From contig JAGBAO010000013.1 of NCBI GenBank assembly GCA_017938925.1, positions 413,037-477,036 on the forward strand: a DNA stretch of 64,000 bases. Direction: 5' to 3'. The position numbers were made by a program, and so were the translations under genes. Below the pieces are notes generated by a model. It was not told the DNA's origin. It was given only the letters and a program-made list of their open reading frames with translations, and ran no database searches. This stretch comes from Bacteroidales bacterium. GTDB lineage: Bacteria; Bacteroidota; Bacteroidia; Bacteroidales; UBA932. Shown in pieces: positions 7,759-16,765 of the stretch; within the stretch, counting starts at the first letter, position 1; every line of letters begins with the position of its first letter.

Positions 7759-8590
7759 CAGTCGTCCTTTCTTCCTTGAGTGCCTTGACGCGGCGCTTCA
7801 GTTCAAGATTCTCTTCAATGAGTTCCGTCACTCCGGCGTTTACATTTGCCAGCTGGTCATCAGAGTCCATCTCGTAGGCGTGACGCCTGCCGGAAGCACG
7901 GTATGCATCTATTCCTTCCGATATCCTGTATATAGGTCTGACATAGTTGGCCATCGTGAAATAGAGCAGAAGGAGGATGAGCATGAGTCCGGCTCCGACA
8001 GAAACGACTCCTGGGATAATGCTGCGATAGAATCCGGCATCAAAGTTCTCTGAGTTGAATTTGAGGTCTTCGTGAATGAGTTCATTCAGTTTGCCCAGAT
8101 TCTGGATAAGCGAGTTGTACTTAGGCTGAAGGGTTCCGAAGAACCACTCTCCGGTGTTGACAGTATCTGCAAGGAAGACCTCATCGAACTTACGGGAGGT
8201 CTTGACGAAATCGTTGAATGAAGTGACCACGCTGTCAAGCATCGGCTGGGCCTTCTCCGAAGTGAAGGTCGTCCTCAGAGAGTCTGCTATAGAGACAAAA
8301 GGCATCTCGTGAAACTCCGGCATCAGGGAGATGTCGTTCATAACGACCACCGAAAGCATCTGGTGGTTATGCTCCTGAGTCAGGTCGGAAAGACGCTGAG
8401 AAAGGACGATGCTGTTGATGTTCGAAGTGATCAGGTCCGACACATAATTGCTCATGCGGCGATATTCCAGAATGGACAGCACGCCGGAGAGCAGCAGGAT
8501 AGCCGCCAGCGAGCCCAGGCTGAGACAGACCTTCTTCCTGATGGAAGGTTTCCTCTCACGCCATTTCATTATTCTTTGCCTAAGTCCCAT
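7751..8590 (-). CDS. Membrane protein with 4HB-like sensor and HAMP-like linker
   Basis: A 279-residue protein with two membrane segments (about 22-43 and 200-222) flanking a helical extracytoplasmic region of about 155 residues, resembling the four-helix-bundle sensor of chemoreceptors. The second segment leads into a HAMP-like stretch (YVRPIYRISEGIDAYRASGR) and ends in a predicted coiled coil (ELIEENLELKRRVKALKEE). No kinase, cyclase or methyl-accepting signalling domain follows. It is first in the operon with trkH, overlapping it by 8 bases, so it may sense osmotic or ionic state. That role is inference from context. Confidence 0.6.
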   Translation of the reverse strand: MGLRQRIMKWRERKPSIRKKVCLSLGSLAAILLLSGVLSILEYRRMSNYVSDLITSNINSIVLSQRLSDLTQEHNHQMLSVVVMNDISLMPEFHEMPFVSIADSLRTTFTSEKAQPMLDSVVTSFNDFVKTSRKFDEVFLADTVNTGEWFFGTLQPKYNSLIQNLGKLNELIHEDLKFNSENFDAGFYRSIIPGVVSVGAGLMLILLLLYFTMANYVRPIYRISEGIDAYRASGRRHAYEMDSDDQLANVNAGVTELIEENLELKRRVKALKEERTTDD

Positions 8591-8631
8591 GTCTCAAAAA
8601 ATCATGAAAGGCAAATATAGGGATAAATTCG

Positions 8632-8639
8632 TATATTTG
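8632..8639 (+). promoter_or_regulatory. -7 promoter element of the fucosidase gene
   Basis: TATATTTG matches TAnnTTTG and lies 20 bases before the ATG at 8660. An upstream GTG at 8639 in the same frame overlaps this element and so would not be in the transcript. Confidence 0.55.
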
Positions 8640-8659
8640 TGCAGACAGCTTTTATAATC

Positions 8660-11041
8660 ATGAGAAAAGAATCCGGAATACTCCTGCAGGTTCTCTGCAT
8701 GGCCGTCTGCAACATGCTCTGCGGATGCGGCGCATCCTCGTCAGACAGCGACCACATATTATGGTATGATTCCCCAGCACAGTGGTGGGAGGAGACGCTT
8801 CCCCTTGGAAACGGGCGCCTGGGAATGATGGCAGAGGGAGGGATTGACAAGGAGATGGTCATCCTCAACGAGATATCGCTATGGAGCGGATGCGAGAGGG
8901 ATTATGCCAACCCTGATGCTGCCGCAAGCCTGCCTGTGATCAGGCAGTTGCTTCTGGAGGGCAGGAATGCCGAGGCTCAGGATGTGATGTATGAGAGGTT
9001 CGTGCCGCGCAAGGCTGTGGACGAACAGTCCTACGGGTCCTATCAGGTCTTGGGAGGACTGATGCTTGACTATCAGTTACAGGATTCATCAACAGGTGAC
9101 AAAGAGGCTATGCGTGCTTCTGAGGACAGGACGGACCGCAAATACCGCAGATGGCTGGACCTCAGGGATGCGACGGCATATACTGAATTCACCATGGGCG
9201 GAACCACATATACAAGAAGATACCACGTGGACAGGAAGGCAGACGTGATGGTGGTGGAGGTCAGTGCAGACAGGAATGGCATGGTGGGGTTGAAAGCCAA
9301 CCTTTATCGTCCGTGGAATGCTGTGACGGAGATTCTTGAAGACGGTCTGATAAAGATGAGCGGAGAGATGGACAGCGGAGTGGAAGGCGTGCAGGGAGTC
9401 CGTTACAGTGCATATATGCGTCTGATAGCAGACGGAAAGGATGCTGTCATCAGTGCAGACAGCGTGTGCAGGGCCGACAAGGCATGGATCATAGTTTCGG
9501 CTGCCACAAGCTTCTTTGAGGGAGAGGGATATGATGCCAAGGCACGTGAACTGCTGGACAAGGCCGTCTTGTGCAGCCAGGAGAAGATGTACCGAAAAAG
9601 TGTGAAGGCACACAAGGAACTGTATAACAGGGTGGAGCTGCGTCTTGCTTCACACAGCGGCACCGAAGATTTGCCGACAGACAAGCGTCTGGAAGAATAT
9701 GCCAAGGGAGCGAAGGACAATTCGCTTGCCGTACTGTATTACAATTACGGACGCTACCTGCTGATTTCCAGTACACGTCCGGGAAGCCTGCCGCCGAATC
9801 TTCAGGGTCTATGGGCTAACACACGACACACTCCGTGGAACGGTGACTACCACACCAACATAAATGTCCAGATGAACCATTGGATTGCCGAGCCGGCAGC
9901 CCTGTCCGAGCTCCATCTTCCGCTTACCGACCTGGTGATGAGGATGATTCCGAGCGGAGAAAAGACTGCCAAGGACTTCTACGGTCCTTCCGCAAAGGGA
10001 TGGGTGCAGCATATGATGACAAATGTCTGGAACTACACAGCACCGGGCGAGCATCCGTCCTGGGGAGCCACCAACACCGGAGGCGCATGGCTCTGTGCAC
10101 ATCTGTGGGAGCATTATCTTTATACCGAAGACACGGAATATCTTGAACGCGTCTATCCTGCCCTGGAAGGTGCTTCAAGGTTTTTCCTTTCGACCATGAT
10201 CCGCGAGCCGGGGTGCGGCTATCTTGTAACTGCTCCGAGCTCTTCACCGGAGAATGCCTTTTATTGCCCCGAAGGCATCACCTCAGGACCGGAAAAGGCT
10301 CCGCGTCGTGCCGTGAGCATCTGCATGGGACCGACGATGGATGTCCAGCTGGTGAGGGAACTGTTCTCGAACACCATCTCCGCGCATGAGACACTCAATG
10401 CCGGGGCTGGACCGTTCATAGATTCGCTGAAAACGGCGCTCACCCAGCTGCCTCCTCACAGGATAAGTCCGGACGGCTATCTTCAGGAATGGCTGGAGGA
10501 TTATGAGGAGGTCGATCCGCAGCACCGCCACGTGTCACATCTGTACGGCCTGCATCCGGGCTCCCAGATATCTCCGTCCAGGACACCGGAGCTGGCCCAG
10601 GCCTGCCGCAAGACGCTGGAAAGACGCGGAGACGAGGCCACAGGCTGGAGCCGCGCATGGAAGATAAATTTCTGGGCCCGCCTCGGCGACGGCGACCGCG
10701 CTCTGAAACTTTTCAGAAGCCTGCTGCATCCGGCATATGTCTATCCGGAGCAGTCCCACGACTCCAGCAAAGCCGGTGACAGGACGCAGCCTCAGCACGT
10801 AAGCGGAACGTATCCGAACCTGTTCTGCGCTCACCCGCCGTTCCAGATCGACGGCAACTTCGGAGGAGCGGCCGGCATAAGCGAAATGCTTCTCCAAAGC
10901 CATGAAGGCTTCATCAATCCCCTCCCGGCCCTTCCGTCCGAATGGTCAGAGGGCAGTCTGAGAGGATTCAAAGTCAGAGGAGGCGCCAGCGTCTCTCTCT
11001 CATGGAAAGACGGGCGCCTCACTCGTATGAAGGTCAGATGA
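8660..11041 (+). CDS. GH95 family alpha-L-fucosidase lipoprotein
   Basis: A 793-residue lipoprotein: signal peptide with lipobox (MLCGC, near residue 18) and then the GH95 N-terminal super-sandwich domain (WYDSPAQWWEETLPLGNGRLG). The central (alpha/alpha)6 domain carries GDYHTNINVQMNHW, whose two Asn correspond to the family's catalytic asparagines, and EWLEDYEEVDPQHRHVSHLY, with the acid Glu. FQIDGNFGGAAGI follows near the C terminus. GH95 enzymes mainly release alpha-1,2-linked fucose from host glycans and milk oligosaccharides, and some act on alpha-L-galactose. The ATG at 8660 is preferred over an in-frame GTG 21 bases upstream that overlaps the promoter. The gene is monocistronic and converges on the TonB receptor gene. 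Confidence 0.93.
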   Translation: MRKESGILLQVLCMAVCNMLCGCGASSSDSDHILWYDSPAQWWEETLPLGNGRLGMMAEGGIDKEMVILNEISLWSGCERDYANPDAAASLPVIRQLLLEGRNAEAQDVMYERFVPRKAVDEQSYGSYQVLGGLMLDYQLQDSSTGDKEAMRASEDRTDRKYRRWLDLRDATAYTEFTMGGTTYTRRYHVDRKADVMVVEVSADRNGMVGLKANLYRPWNAVTEILEDGLIKMSGEMDSGVEGVQGVRYSAYMRLIADGKDAVISADSVCRADKAWIIVSAATSFFEGEGYDAKARELLDKAVLCSQEKMYRKSVKAHKELYNRVELRLASHSGTEDLPTDKRLEEYAKGAKDNSLAVLYYNYGRYLLISSTRPGSLPPNLQGLWANTRHTPWNGDYHTNINVQMNHWIAEPAALSELHLPLTDLVMRMIPSGEKTAKDFYGPSAKGWVQHMMTNVWNYTAPGEHPSWGATNTGGAWLCAHLWEHYLYTEDTEYLERVYPALEGASRFFLSTMIREPGCGYLVTAPSSSPENAFYCPEGITSGPEKAPRRAVSICMGPTMDVQLVRELFSNTISAHETLNAGAGPFIDSLKTALTQLPPHRISPDGYLQEWLEDYEEVDPQHRHVSHLYGLHPGSQISPSRTPELAQACRKTLERRGDEATGWSRAWKINFWARLGDGDRALKLFRSLLHPAYVYPEQSHDSSKAGDRTQPQHVSGTYPNLFCAHPPFQIDGNFGGAAGISEMLLQSHEGFINPLPALPSEWSEGSLRGFKVRGGASVSLSWKDGRLTRMKVR

Positions 11042-11046
11042 CGGAG

Positions 11047-13335
11047 CTAATAACTGAGTTTCACGCCCAGGTAGAAGCATCTTGGGGCGGAAGGGCCGTA
11101 GATGTAGCCTGAGTCGCGGTCCGGGCCCTGGTCGAAGTCTCTCTGGAAGGCGTTGAAGATGTTCTGGACTCCGGCATTGAGCTGGAGTTTTATATTTCCA
11201 TGGAGGCGGAAATCATAGGCCGCCTTGAAGTTCATGTCGAAGAAATCAGTAGTCCTCTCCGTGCGGTTCGCATCAATCCACCCTGCATGATGCTCCACAA
11301 GCATCCTTCCCGTGTATGTGCCGCTGAGGGAGAGCATCAGCTGCTTCAGAGGATTATAAGACGTCACGAAATATCCATACAGATTCGGAGTGCGGAACAT
11401 GGTGGTCACAGCCTCGACATCCTCAGCCCATGCATGAGCTTCCTTGTAATCAGATTTCTGCAAGGTCATTCCTGCCTGGATCTGCCAGACGCTCCTGTAT
11501 GCGAGCTTGCCCTCCAGGTTTCCTCCGAACACCCTGGCACCTGATTCGTTGCGACGCTCCTTGATAAGCACACCGTCCTCTACTCCGATTTCAGTGAGGG
11601 CGAACACATCGAAAAGGTCCGTGTAGAACCCCTCGACGAGAAGATTTCCCTGCCAGTCACCCCATTGTGCGTACATATCGGCCGACACGCTTACGCTCTG
11701 GGACTTCTCGACCTTGAGATCGTCAGCAAGCCGTATCATGGAAACTATTCCTCCCACATTGTCTATATGGAGGTCCTCGTCAAAAGCCTGAGGAGCACGG
11801 AAGCCGTAGGAATAGCTTGCCCTGAGGTTGATCTTCTCAGTCGGATTGAAACGCAGGTTCGCACGAGGACTGAAAATCACGCCGTCCATGAGGTTATGCT
11901 TGTCCAGACGTCCTCCCAGAAGGAAACTCCAGCGCGTGTTCTTCCACTCATTCTGAAGATATGCGCTGCCGATCCGCACCATCTGGTCAGTCACCCTGTC
12001 ATATCCCCACATATTGTCCTGCAGATGGTCCTGATTGTATTCAAGACCTGCAGTCAGGTCTGCCGGCATGAAGAGGCAGTTCTCAAACTTATAGACATAC
12101 TGGCCACCTGCGACCCAGGTCAGGTCCATGGTTTCGCCATAGGCGTTCGGGTCCATACCCGCCCCGTAGTAACTTTCACGATTGATGTGCTGGAGCGAGG
12201 CGAAGACATTGAAACGATGCCTTTCATCCGGAGAGAACCAGTCATATTTGAGGCTTCCCGTGTTGATGCTGTGGCGCACCTGTTCTGCGATCATAACCTC
12301 GTGAGGAGGTAGATGCAGATTGTCTCCTCCACGACGGTATTCCTGAAGATGATGATACTCTGCAGTGAGCTTGCTGTAAAGGCCGGTCTTCACATATCCC
12401 CGCATTCCAAGGGTCTGCCCGCTCATTTCGGTGAGTTCCGTGAAGCCGTCGCCGTCATGGTCATACCCGTCCTTCTGACGGTTCTGGCCGAAGACGGCAA
12501 GTCCCATCTTGTTGTCCTCTGTGACTATCGATGCATTGAGAGAGGTGTTGTGATCGAAGGCGGAAGTGCCGTTGATGCTGCTTGTTGTATGAGATATGGA
12601 AGCCGAATTGCGGACCGGTTCCTTGGTGATAATGTTGATGGTGCCGGCGATTGCAGAAGAACCGAAAAGTGCTGATCCGCCGCCACGCATGACCTCCACA
12701 CGGTCCACCATATTTGCCGGAAGCTGCTCTATGCCATAGACTCCGGCAAGGGCGCTGAATATAGGACGGGAGTCGATAAGTATCTGAGTGTAAGGTCCGT
12801 CCAGACCGTTTATGCGGACCTGCTGATAACTGCAGTTCTGGCAGTTGTTCTCCACGCGTACTCCCGGCTGGAAGACAAGGCCTTGGGAAAGGGATGTCGC
12901 ATTGACCTTGTCATAAGTCGCCATTTCCACGACATTGACCAGGGTCGGGGCCATCATTCTTGTCGTCTCGCTCCTGTTTGCAGAGACTACGACCCCGTCG
13001 AGCATGACATTATCCTCTTCCACCAGGAAATTCACTTCCAGAGCGACTCCGTCCTTCAGTGTTATCTCCTGACTGGCCGTCTTGTATCCGACTCCTGAGA
13101 CCTGAAGTATGAAGGTTCCCTGAGGAAGATGCTCCAGGAAATAGTGTCCTGTGTCGCCTGTGCTGGTTCCTACGGTTGTTCCCTTCAAGGAAACCACAAG
13201 AAAGGGCACATGTTCTCCCGTGTTTCTGTCGATAACATGGCCGTGAACACTGGCCTCCGGATGCCTCCTTTCAGATGCCCCACAGAAAAGAGGCATCAAT
13301 ATGAATAGCGCTAAAAGCAGAATAGTCCTTTTCAT
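11047..13335 (-). CDS. TonB-dependent outer-membrane receptor
   Basis: A 762-residue receptor: signal peptide (about 1-20, ending near FCGAS), an N-terminal carboxypeptidase-regulatory-like domain (HGHVIDRNTGEHVPFLVVSL, about 30-110), a plug domain (about 120-240; RVEVMRGGGSALFGSSAIAGTINIITK) and a 22-stranded barrel ending in Tyr (LGVKLSY). It is smaller than SusC and has no SusD partner, so it belongs with siderophore, haem or cobalamin receptors. The substrate cannot be told. Two cysteines in the plug (NNCQNCSYQQVRING) form a CxxC pattern recurring in Bacteroidales receptors. It has its own promoter, separate from the locus upstream. Confidence 0.9.
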   Translation of the reverse strand: MKRTILLLALFILMPLFCGASERRHPEASVHGHVIDRNTGEHVPFLVVSLKGTTVGTSTGDTGHYFLEHLPQGTFILQVSGVGYKTASQEITLKDGVALEVNFLVEEDNVMLDGVVVSANRSETTRMMAPTLVNVVEMATYDKVNATSLSQGLVFQPGVRVENNCQNCSYQQVRINGLDGPYTQILIDSRPIFSALAGVYGIEQLPANMVDRVEVMRGGGSALFGSSAIAGTINIITKEPVRNSASISHTTSSINGTSAFDHNTSLNASIVTEDNKMGLAVFGQNRQKDGYDHDGDGFTELTEMSGQTLGMRGYVKTGLYSKLTAEYHHLQEYRRGGDNLHLPPHEVMIAEQVRHSINTGSLKYDWFSPDERHRFNVFASLQHINRESYYGAGMDPNAYGETMDLTWVAGGQYVYKFENCLFMPADLTAGLEYNQDHLQDNMWGYDRVTDQMVRIGSAYLQNEWKNTRWSFLLGGRLDKHNLMDGVIFSPRANLRFNPTEKINLRASYSYGFRAPQAFDEDLHIDNVGGIVSMIRLADDLKVEKSQSVSVSADMYAQWGDWQGNLLVEGFYTDLFDVFALTEIGVEDGVLIKERRNESGARVFGGNLEGKLAYRSVWQIQAGMTLQKSDYKEAHAWAEDVEAVTTMFRTPNLYGYFVTSYNPLKQLMLSLSGTYTGRMLVEHHAGWIDANRTERTTDFFDMNFKAAYDFRLHGNIKLQLNAGVQNIFNAFQRDFDQGPDRDSGYIYGPSAPRCFYLGVKLSY

Positions 13336-13363
13336 CTGTATCACATGTCTGATTTTCGGGTGG

Positions 13364-13371
13364 CAAAGATA
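13364..13371 (-). promoter_or_regulatory. -7 promoter element of the TonB receptor gene
   Basis: On the minus strand TATCTTTG fits TAnnTTTG and lies 28 bases before the ATG at 13335, in the 111-bp gap after the preceding gene. This indicates that the receptor can be transcribed on its own. Confidence 0.55.
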
Positions 13372-13446
13372 CGCCTGAGCCACATTATATGGAATCGCCA
13401 AAAATCATGATATAGCTACACTGCGTAACCATTTTTCGTTATTACG

Positions 13447-13905
13447 CTACTTCTGTACCGGTGCCATCGGGATGGAGTCGACACGTTCGAAGACCTGGAC
13501 ATATTCCATATCGTCCTTGGCCACCCACTTCATTGAGGTCGCTGTCAGTTCCCTGACGATGTACCTGTGGGCCCAATCGCCGGAATCATTGTCGTACTGC
13601 CCTCTGATGACTGCACCAAGTTCCATATCATAGTCGATATAGAAAGAACCTGTCGCCTTATGAGGAACGTTCATGAAACTGTCAAGGTTCTGATAGATCG
13701 TGAAGGTCTTGTCATTGCGGACGAACTCGACATACATATATGTCGAATCATTCAGTGCCGCACCGTTCCACTGCGCCAGCTTCCACGAGCCGGATATGTT
13801 GTGCGCATTCACATCCAGATACACTATCGGTTCCTCCTTCTCCACGCATGAAGCCAGAGAGGCGATCGCCAGGATCAAAATAGAGAATTTTCTTATTATA
13901 TTCAT
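13447..13905 (-). CDS. Small lipocalin-like lipoprotein
   Basis: A 152-residue lipoprotein with lipobox LASC (Cys20). The mature part has a lipocalin-like opening (NISGSWKLAQWNGAAL) followed by alternating strands, as in the many small lipocalin-like (DUF4488/DUF4847-type) Bacteroidales lipoproteins; I cannot fix the exact family. It is the last gene of the SusCD-subtilisin locus, 11 bp after the DUF1573 gene. The function is unknown. It could bind a hydrophobic ligand or act as an inhibitor, but this is inference. Confidence 0.6.
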   Translation of the reverse strand: MNIIRKFSILILAIASLASCVEKEEPIVYLDVNAHNISGSWKLAQWNGAALNDSTYMYVEFVRNDKTFTIYQNLDSFMNVPHKATGSFYIDYDMELGAVIRGQYDNDSGDWAHRYIVRELTATSMKWVAKDDMEYVQVFERVDSIPMAPVQK

Positions 13906-13916
13906 ATCTTCTTATA

Positions 13917-14687
13917 TTACTCAACATATATCGTTACCGAAGACTGGCTTGGGGAAACTCCAAGATCATTCAGGAAGACTGTCATCTTTTCCCTGACGCC
14001 AGGCTTGGCAGAATCATACCTTATCACCATCTCAGCCTCTTCAAGGGGGCGTGTCGGAGGCGCATAGAACTGTATGCATTCAGGCAGGAAAGCCCTGTCG
14101 CAGTCAAATCTCAGGACTCTTCCGCTGACATTTATGAATTTTAGTCTTTCCACTGCATCTGAACCTTCGTTGAACCTGACAGTCCTTCTCTTAAGTCTGA
14201 TCTTACCCATTGAAACCGGGTACTGCCCGGAAATGTCCATTGAGTTCTCGACGTCAACTGAAAGTTTCAGTACTGCAGCCGGGGCGTCTCCCTCCTGCGT
14301 ATATACAAAAATCTTCCTCTCGAATCTGCCGGGATGTCCCTTAGGATTATAGGTCACCATCACTGACGCCTTCTCTCCCGGTGCCACGACCTTTTTCGTG
14401 CATATGGCCTGCGCACAGGAACATGTCGAAACCAGTCTCTTGATTTCCAGCTTGCTGCGGCCCACATTGGTAAACTCATATGTAAAGGTCTTCGGAGCAT
14501 CGTCCTCAGTCATCCGTTCTGCCACTATATGCCTTGTCACAAATGACACAGACGCGGAGTCCCTGGACAGCTGAGGCGAATTCACGCTCTTGAGCTTCTC
14601 CTTGGATACAAGCTTGAGCTGGGCTCCTGCCTCAGGCAGAATGCACAAGGCAAGGACAAACGAAAATATGATTCTTGAAATACGCAT
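13917..14687 (-). CDS. DUF1573-domain exported protein
   Basis: A 256-residue protein with a signal peptide (about 1-22, cleaved after AGA) and a DUF1573 immunoglobulin-like domain (about 55-145) showing the hallmark FEFTNVGxxxLxI followed by STCSCAQAIC and APGEKASVMVTYNPKGHPGRF. The second half is a further beta-rich region ending in a short VTIYVE tail. DUF1573 domains bind or scaffold at the cell surface in Bacteroidales, and their biochemical role is not settled. It starts 5 bp after the subtilisin gene and precedes the small lipoprotein by 11 bp, so it clearly belongs to the same operon. Confidence 0.85.
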   Translation of the reverse strand: MRISRIIFSFVLALCILPEAGAQLKLVSKEKLKSVNSPQLSRDSASVSFVTRHIVAERMTEDDAPKTFTYEFTNVGRSKLEIKRLVSTCSCAQAICTKKVVAPGEKASVMVTYNPKGHPGRFERKIFVYTQEGDAPAAVLKLSVDVENSMDISGQYPVSMGKIRLKRRTVRFNEGSDAVERLKFINVSGRVLRFDCDRAFLPECIQFYAPPTRPLEEAEMVIRYDSAKPGVREKMTVFLNDLGVSPSQSSVTIYVE

Positions 14688-14692
14688 ATCTT

Positions 14693-16765
14693 CTACAGCC
14701 AGCCGTTTCCAGCAGCACCGTTACGGACTGTGATGACAAACTTATCAGTTCTGGAACCTGTTATGGAAGCCTCGGTCTGACCTTCCTTGAGTCCCTTTAC
14801 GACCAGTTCTCCTCCGATCATCTGGGCTGTAGCCACAGAAGTGTCCTCCACATCCACCGTGAATGACGTTCCGGCCATATATACTGACGGATCCACGGTC
14901 TTCTGCCCATCTACGGCAACGAACAGGTTAGGGAATGTCATCTCTGTTCCCGCTCCCTCTATCGCCTTGAGAAGGGCATATGCATTTACCTGACCATGGC
15001 CCATCTTGCCCTTGTACTCATTCTTGCTGAATGACATGAGCGGTGAAGACTCTTCAAGATCTATCACATATTTCTTGTATAACTTCGTACCGTCCATGTA
15101 TTCATCAACAGGAGTCGCGGTCTCATAAAGGAGGGACTTAAATTCATCCGCGGTGAAATGCCTTCTGAGCTTGGCAGCGTATGAAAGTCCGAGAGCTACG
15201 ACGCCCGAGACATGCGGGCAAGCCATCGAGGTTCCCTCCATATAGCCATATCCGCTTGGGCTGAGATGCTTCGGGAGCGCTGACAGGATGCATCCGATGT
15301 CACCATAGCCAAGTTGTCCACCATCTTCCGTAAAGGCAGGATATCTGTATTTCTCCTCATAATAATAGTCCTGATCTCCTCCCGGAGCACTGATCGTGGT
15401 ACCAGGGCCGTAGTTGGTATAGACTGCCGGAGTAAAGTCACCTGCAGTCGCAGCAACTGACACATAGTCCTTATATGCCGCAGGATAGCTGGCAGCTGGG
15501 GCAGCCTCATTGCCACCGGCAAAAACGACGATTCCTCCGTCGATCACTCCATCCGGAGAGCCTGCATTATGCACGAAGTAGTCAAGAGCCTTCTTTTCGA
15601 GGACATTATACTGCAGCCACTCCTCATCTGTCGAATACTGAGGAGTCCATTCATATGGGTTTGCCGCTCCGGAAATATATCCCCAGCTGCACTGAAGGAC
15701 AACTGCTCCATTGTCTGCTGCATACTTGATGGCACGCACCTCTTCAAGAACAGTTCCTGCATAAGCTCCTGAGAATATCTGGCATGACATGATCCTTACA
15801 CCCGGCACGGAGGCATTTCCTCCGGCAATGGAGCTTATACCCTTTCCGTTGTTGTTCGCTGCAGCGATAACTCCGGCCACATGGCTTCCATGTCCCGTAT
15901 CGTAAATGCTCTCACATGAGATCACGCCATTTTTCGCGACAAAATTGTATCCATGCACATCGCCCTCATATCCATTGCCGTCATTATCCTCATGTGAGGC
16001 CCAGATCTCACCTTCATTGACCCACATGCTGGCCTGAAGATCCTCATGGTCCACATCAACACCCTCATCAAGGACAGCAACGATGATGCTTGGATCTCCT
16101 GTCGTGAGCTCCCAGGCCTTCTCCACCTGCACGTCAGCACCAGGGATGAACTTCTTCTGTGTAAGTTCATCATTATTGAGACTTCCGTCGTTTATCAGAT
16201 TCCACTGATAGCGGAGATATGAATCATTGAATTTCTGCTGAGCTGACCTTGTCATTGCATCTGCGAGCTGTACTGCAGTCAGAGGCACAGCCGGCTTATG
16301 AGATGCCCTCTTGAGGGTTCTGTTGAACTCCACACGGCTCACCTCGCCAAGTCTTGCAAGGTCTGCAGCCACCTTTTCTACAGGATGCTTCTCATCAAAG
16401 CTGACCACATACCACAGGTGGAGACCTTCCTCACGGGCCTTCGCTTCGCTGCGGCTGTCGGCAGGAAAGACTCTTTCAATCCTATAGCCGTCCACAAGAT
16501 CCAGGATTTCATCCACACTCAGAATGCCTGATCGGTCCATTGGCATGAGAGGGCCGCTCTTGGTTAGTCCTGCTTTGTCAAGAACCTCACTCACTCCTGC
16601 ATCAAAACGCACCAGAAGCTGTCCCTCGACTACATCCGCCGTGAGCTCAGGCACATCGGAGACAACGGCATCAGTAGTGACCTTCTGCACCTCAACCGAG
16701 CACGCCGCCAGTCCTGCCGCCAAGACAGCTGTTGTAAAAAATATGTATTTTCTGATGTTCATCAT
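14693..16765 (-). CDS. Surface subtilisin-like S8 serine protease lipoprotein
   Basis: A 690-residue lipoprotein (lipobox LAAC, Cys22). A prodomain-like region (about 45-150) resembles the fervidolysin/I9 type, ending in VSRVEFNRTLKR. The S8 catalytic domain follows with Asp233 (VAVLDEGVDVDHEDLQ), His292 (GHGSHVAGV) and Ser513 (GTSMACPHVSG). A C-terminal Big2-like beta domain (about 625-690) contains SVATAQMIGGELVVKGLKEG. The triad is complete, so it should be active. It is encoded between LRR lipoproteins and a DUF1573 protein in a SusCD operon. Its ATG overlaps the stop of the preceding gene by 4 bases. It probably cleaves extracellular protein to feed SusCD. Confidence 0.92.
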   Translation of the reverse strand: MMNIRKYIFFTTAVLAAGLAACSVEVQKVTTDAVVSDVPELTADVVEGQLLVRFDAGVSEVLDKAGLTKSGPLMPMDRSGILSVDEILDLVDGYRIERVFPADSRSEAKAREEGLHLWYVVSFDEKHPVEKVAADLARLGEVSRVEFNRTLKRASHKPAVPLTAVQLADAMTRSAQQKFNDSYLRYQWNLINDGSLNNDELTQKKFIPGADVQVEKAWELTTGDPSIIVAVLDEGVDVDHEDLQASMWVNEGEIWASHEDNDGNGYEGDVHGYNFVAKNGVISCESIYDTGHGSHVAGVIAAANNNGKGISSIAGGNASVPGVRIMSCQIFSGAYAGTVLEEVRAIKYAADNGAVVLQCSWGYISGAANPYEWTPQYSTDEEWLQYNVLEKKALDYFVHNAGSPDGVIDGGIVVFAGGNEAAPAASYPAAYKDYVSVAATAGDFTPAVYTNYGPGTTISAPGGDQDYYYEEKYRYPAFTEDGGQLGYGDIGCILSALPKHLSPSGYGYMEGTSMACPHVSGVVALGLSYAAKLRRHFTADEFKSLLYETATPVDEYMDGTKLYKKYVIDLEESSPLMSFSKNEYKGKMGHGQVNAYALLKAIEGAGTEMTFPNLFVAVDGQKTVDPSVYMAGTSFTVDVEDTSVATAQMIGGELVVKGLKEGQTEASITGSRTDKFVITVRNGAAGNGWL

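Noticed and set aside
11047-13335. TonB receptor as tenth gene of the SusCD-subtilisin locus
   Set aside because: A 111-bp gap with its own -7 element separates it, and the protein is not of the SusC type. Read-through from the locus remains possible.
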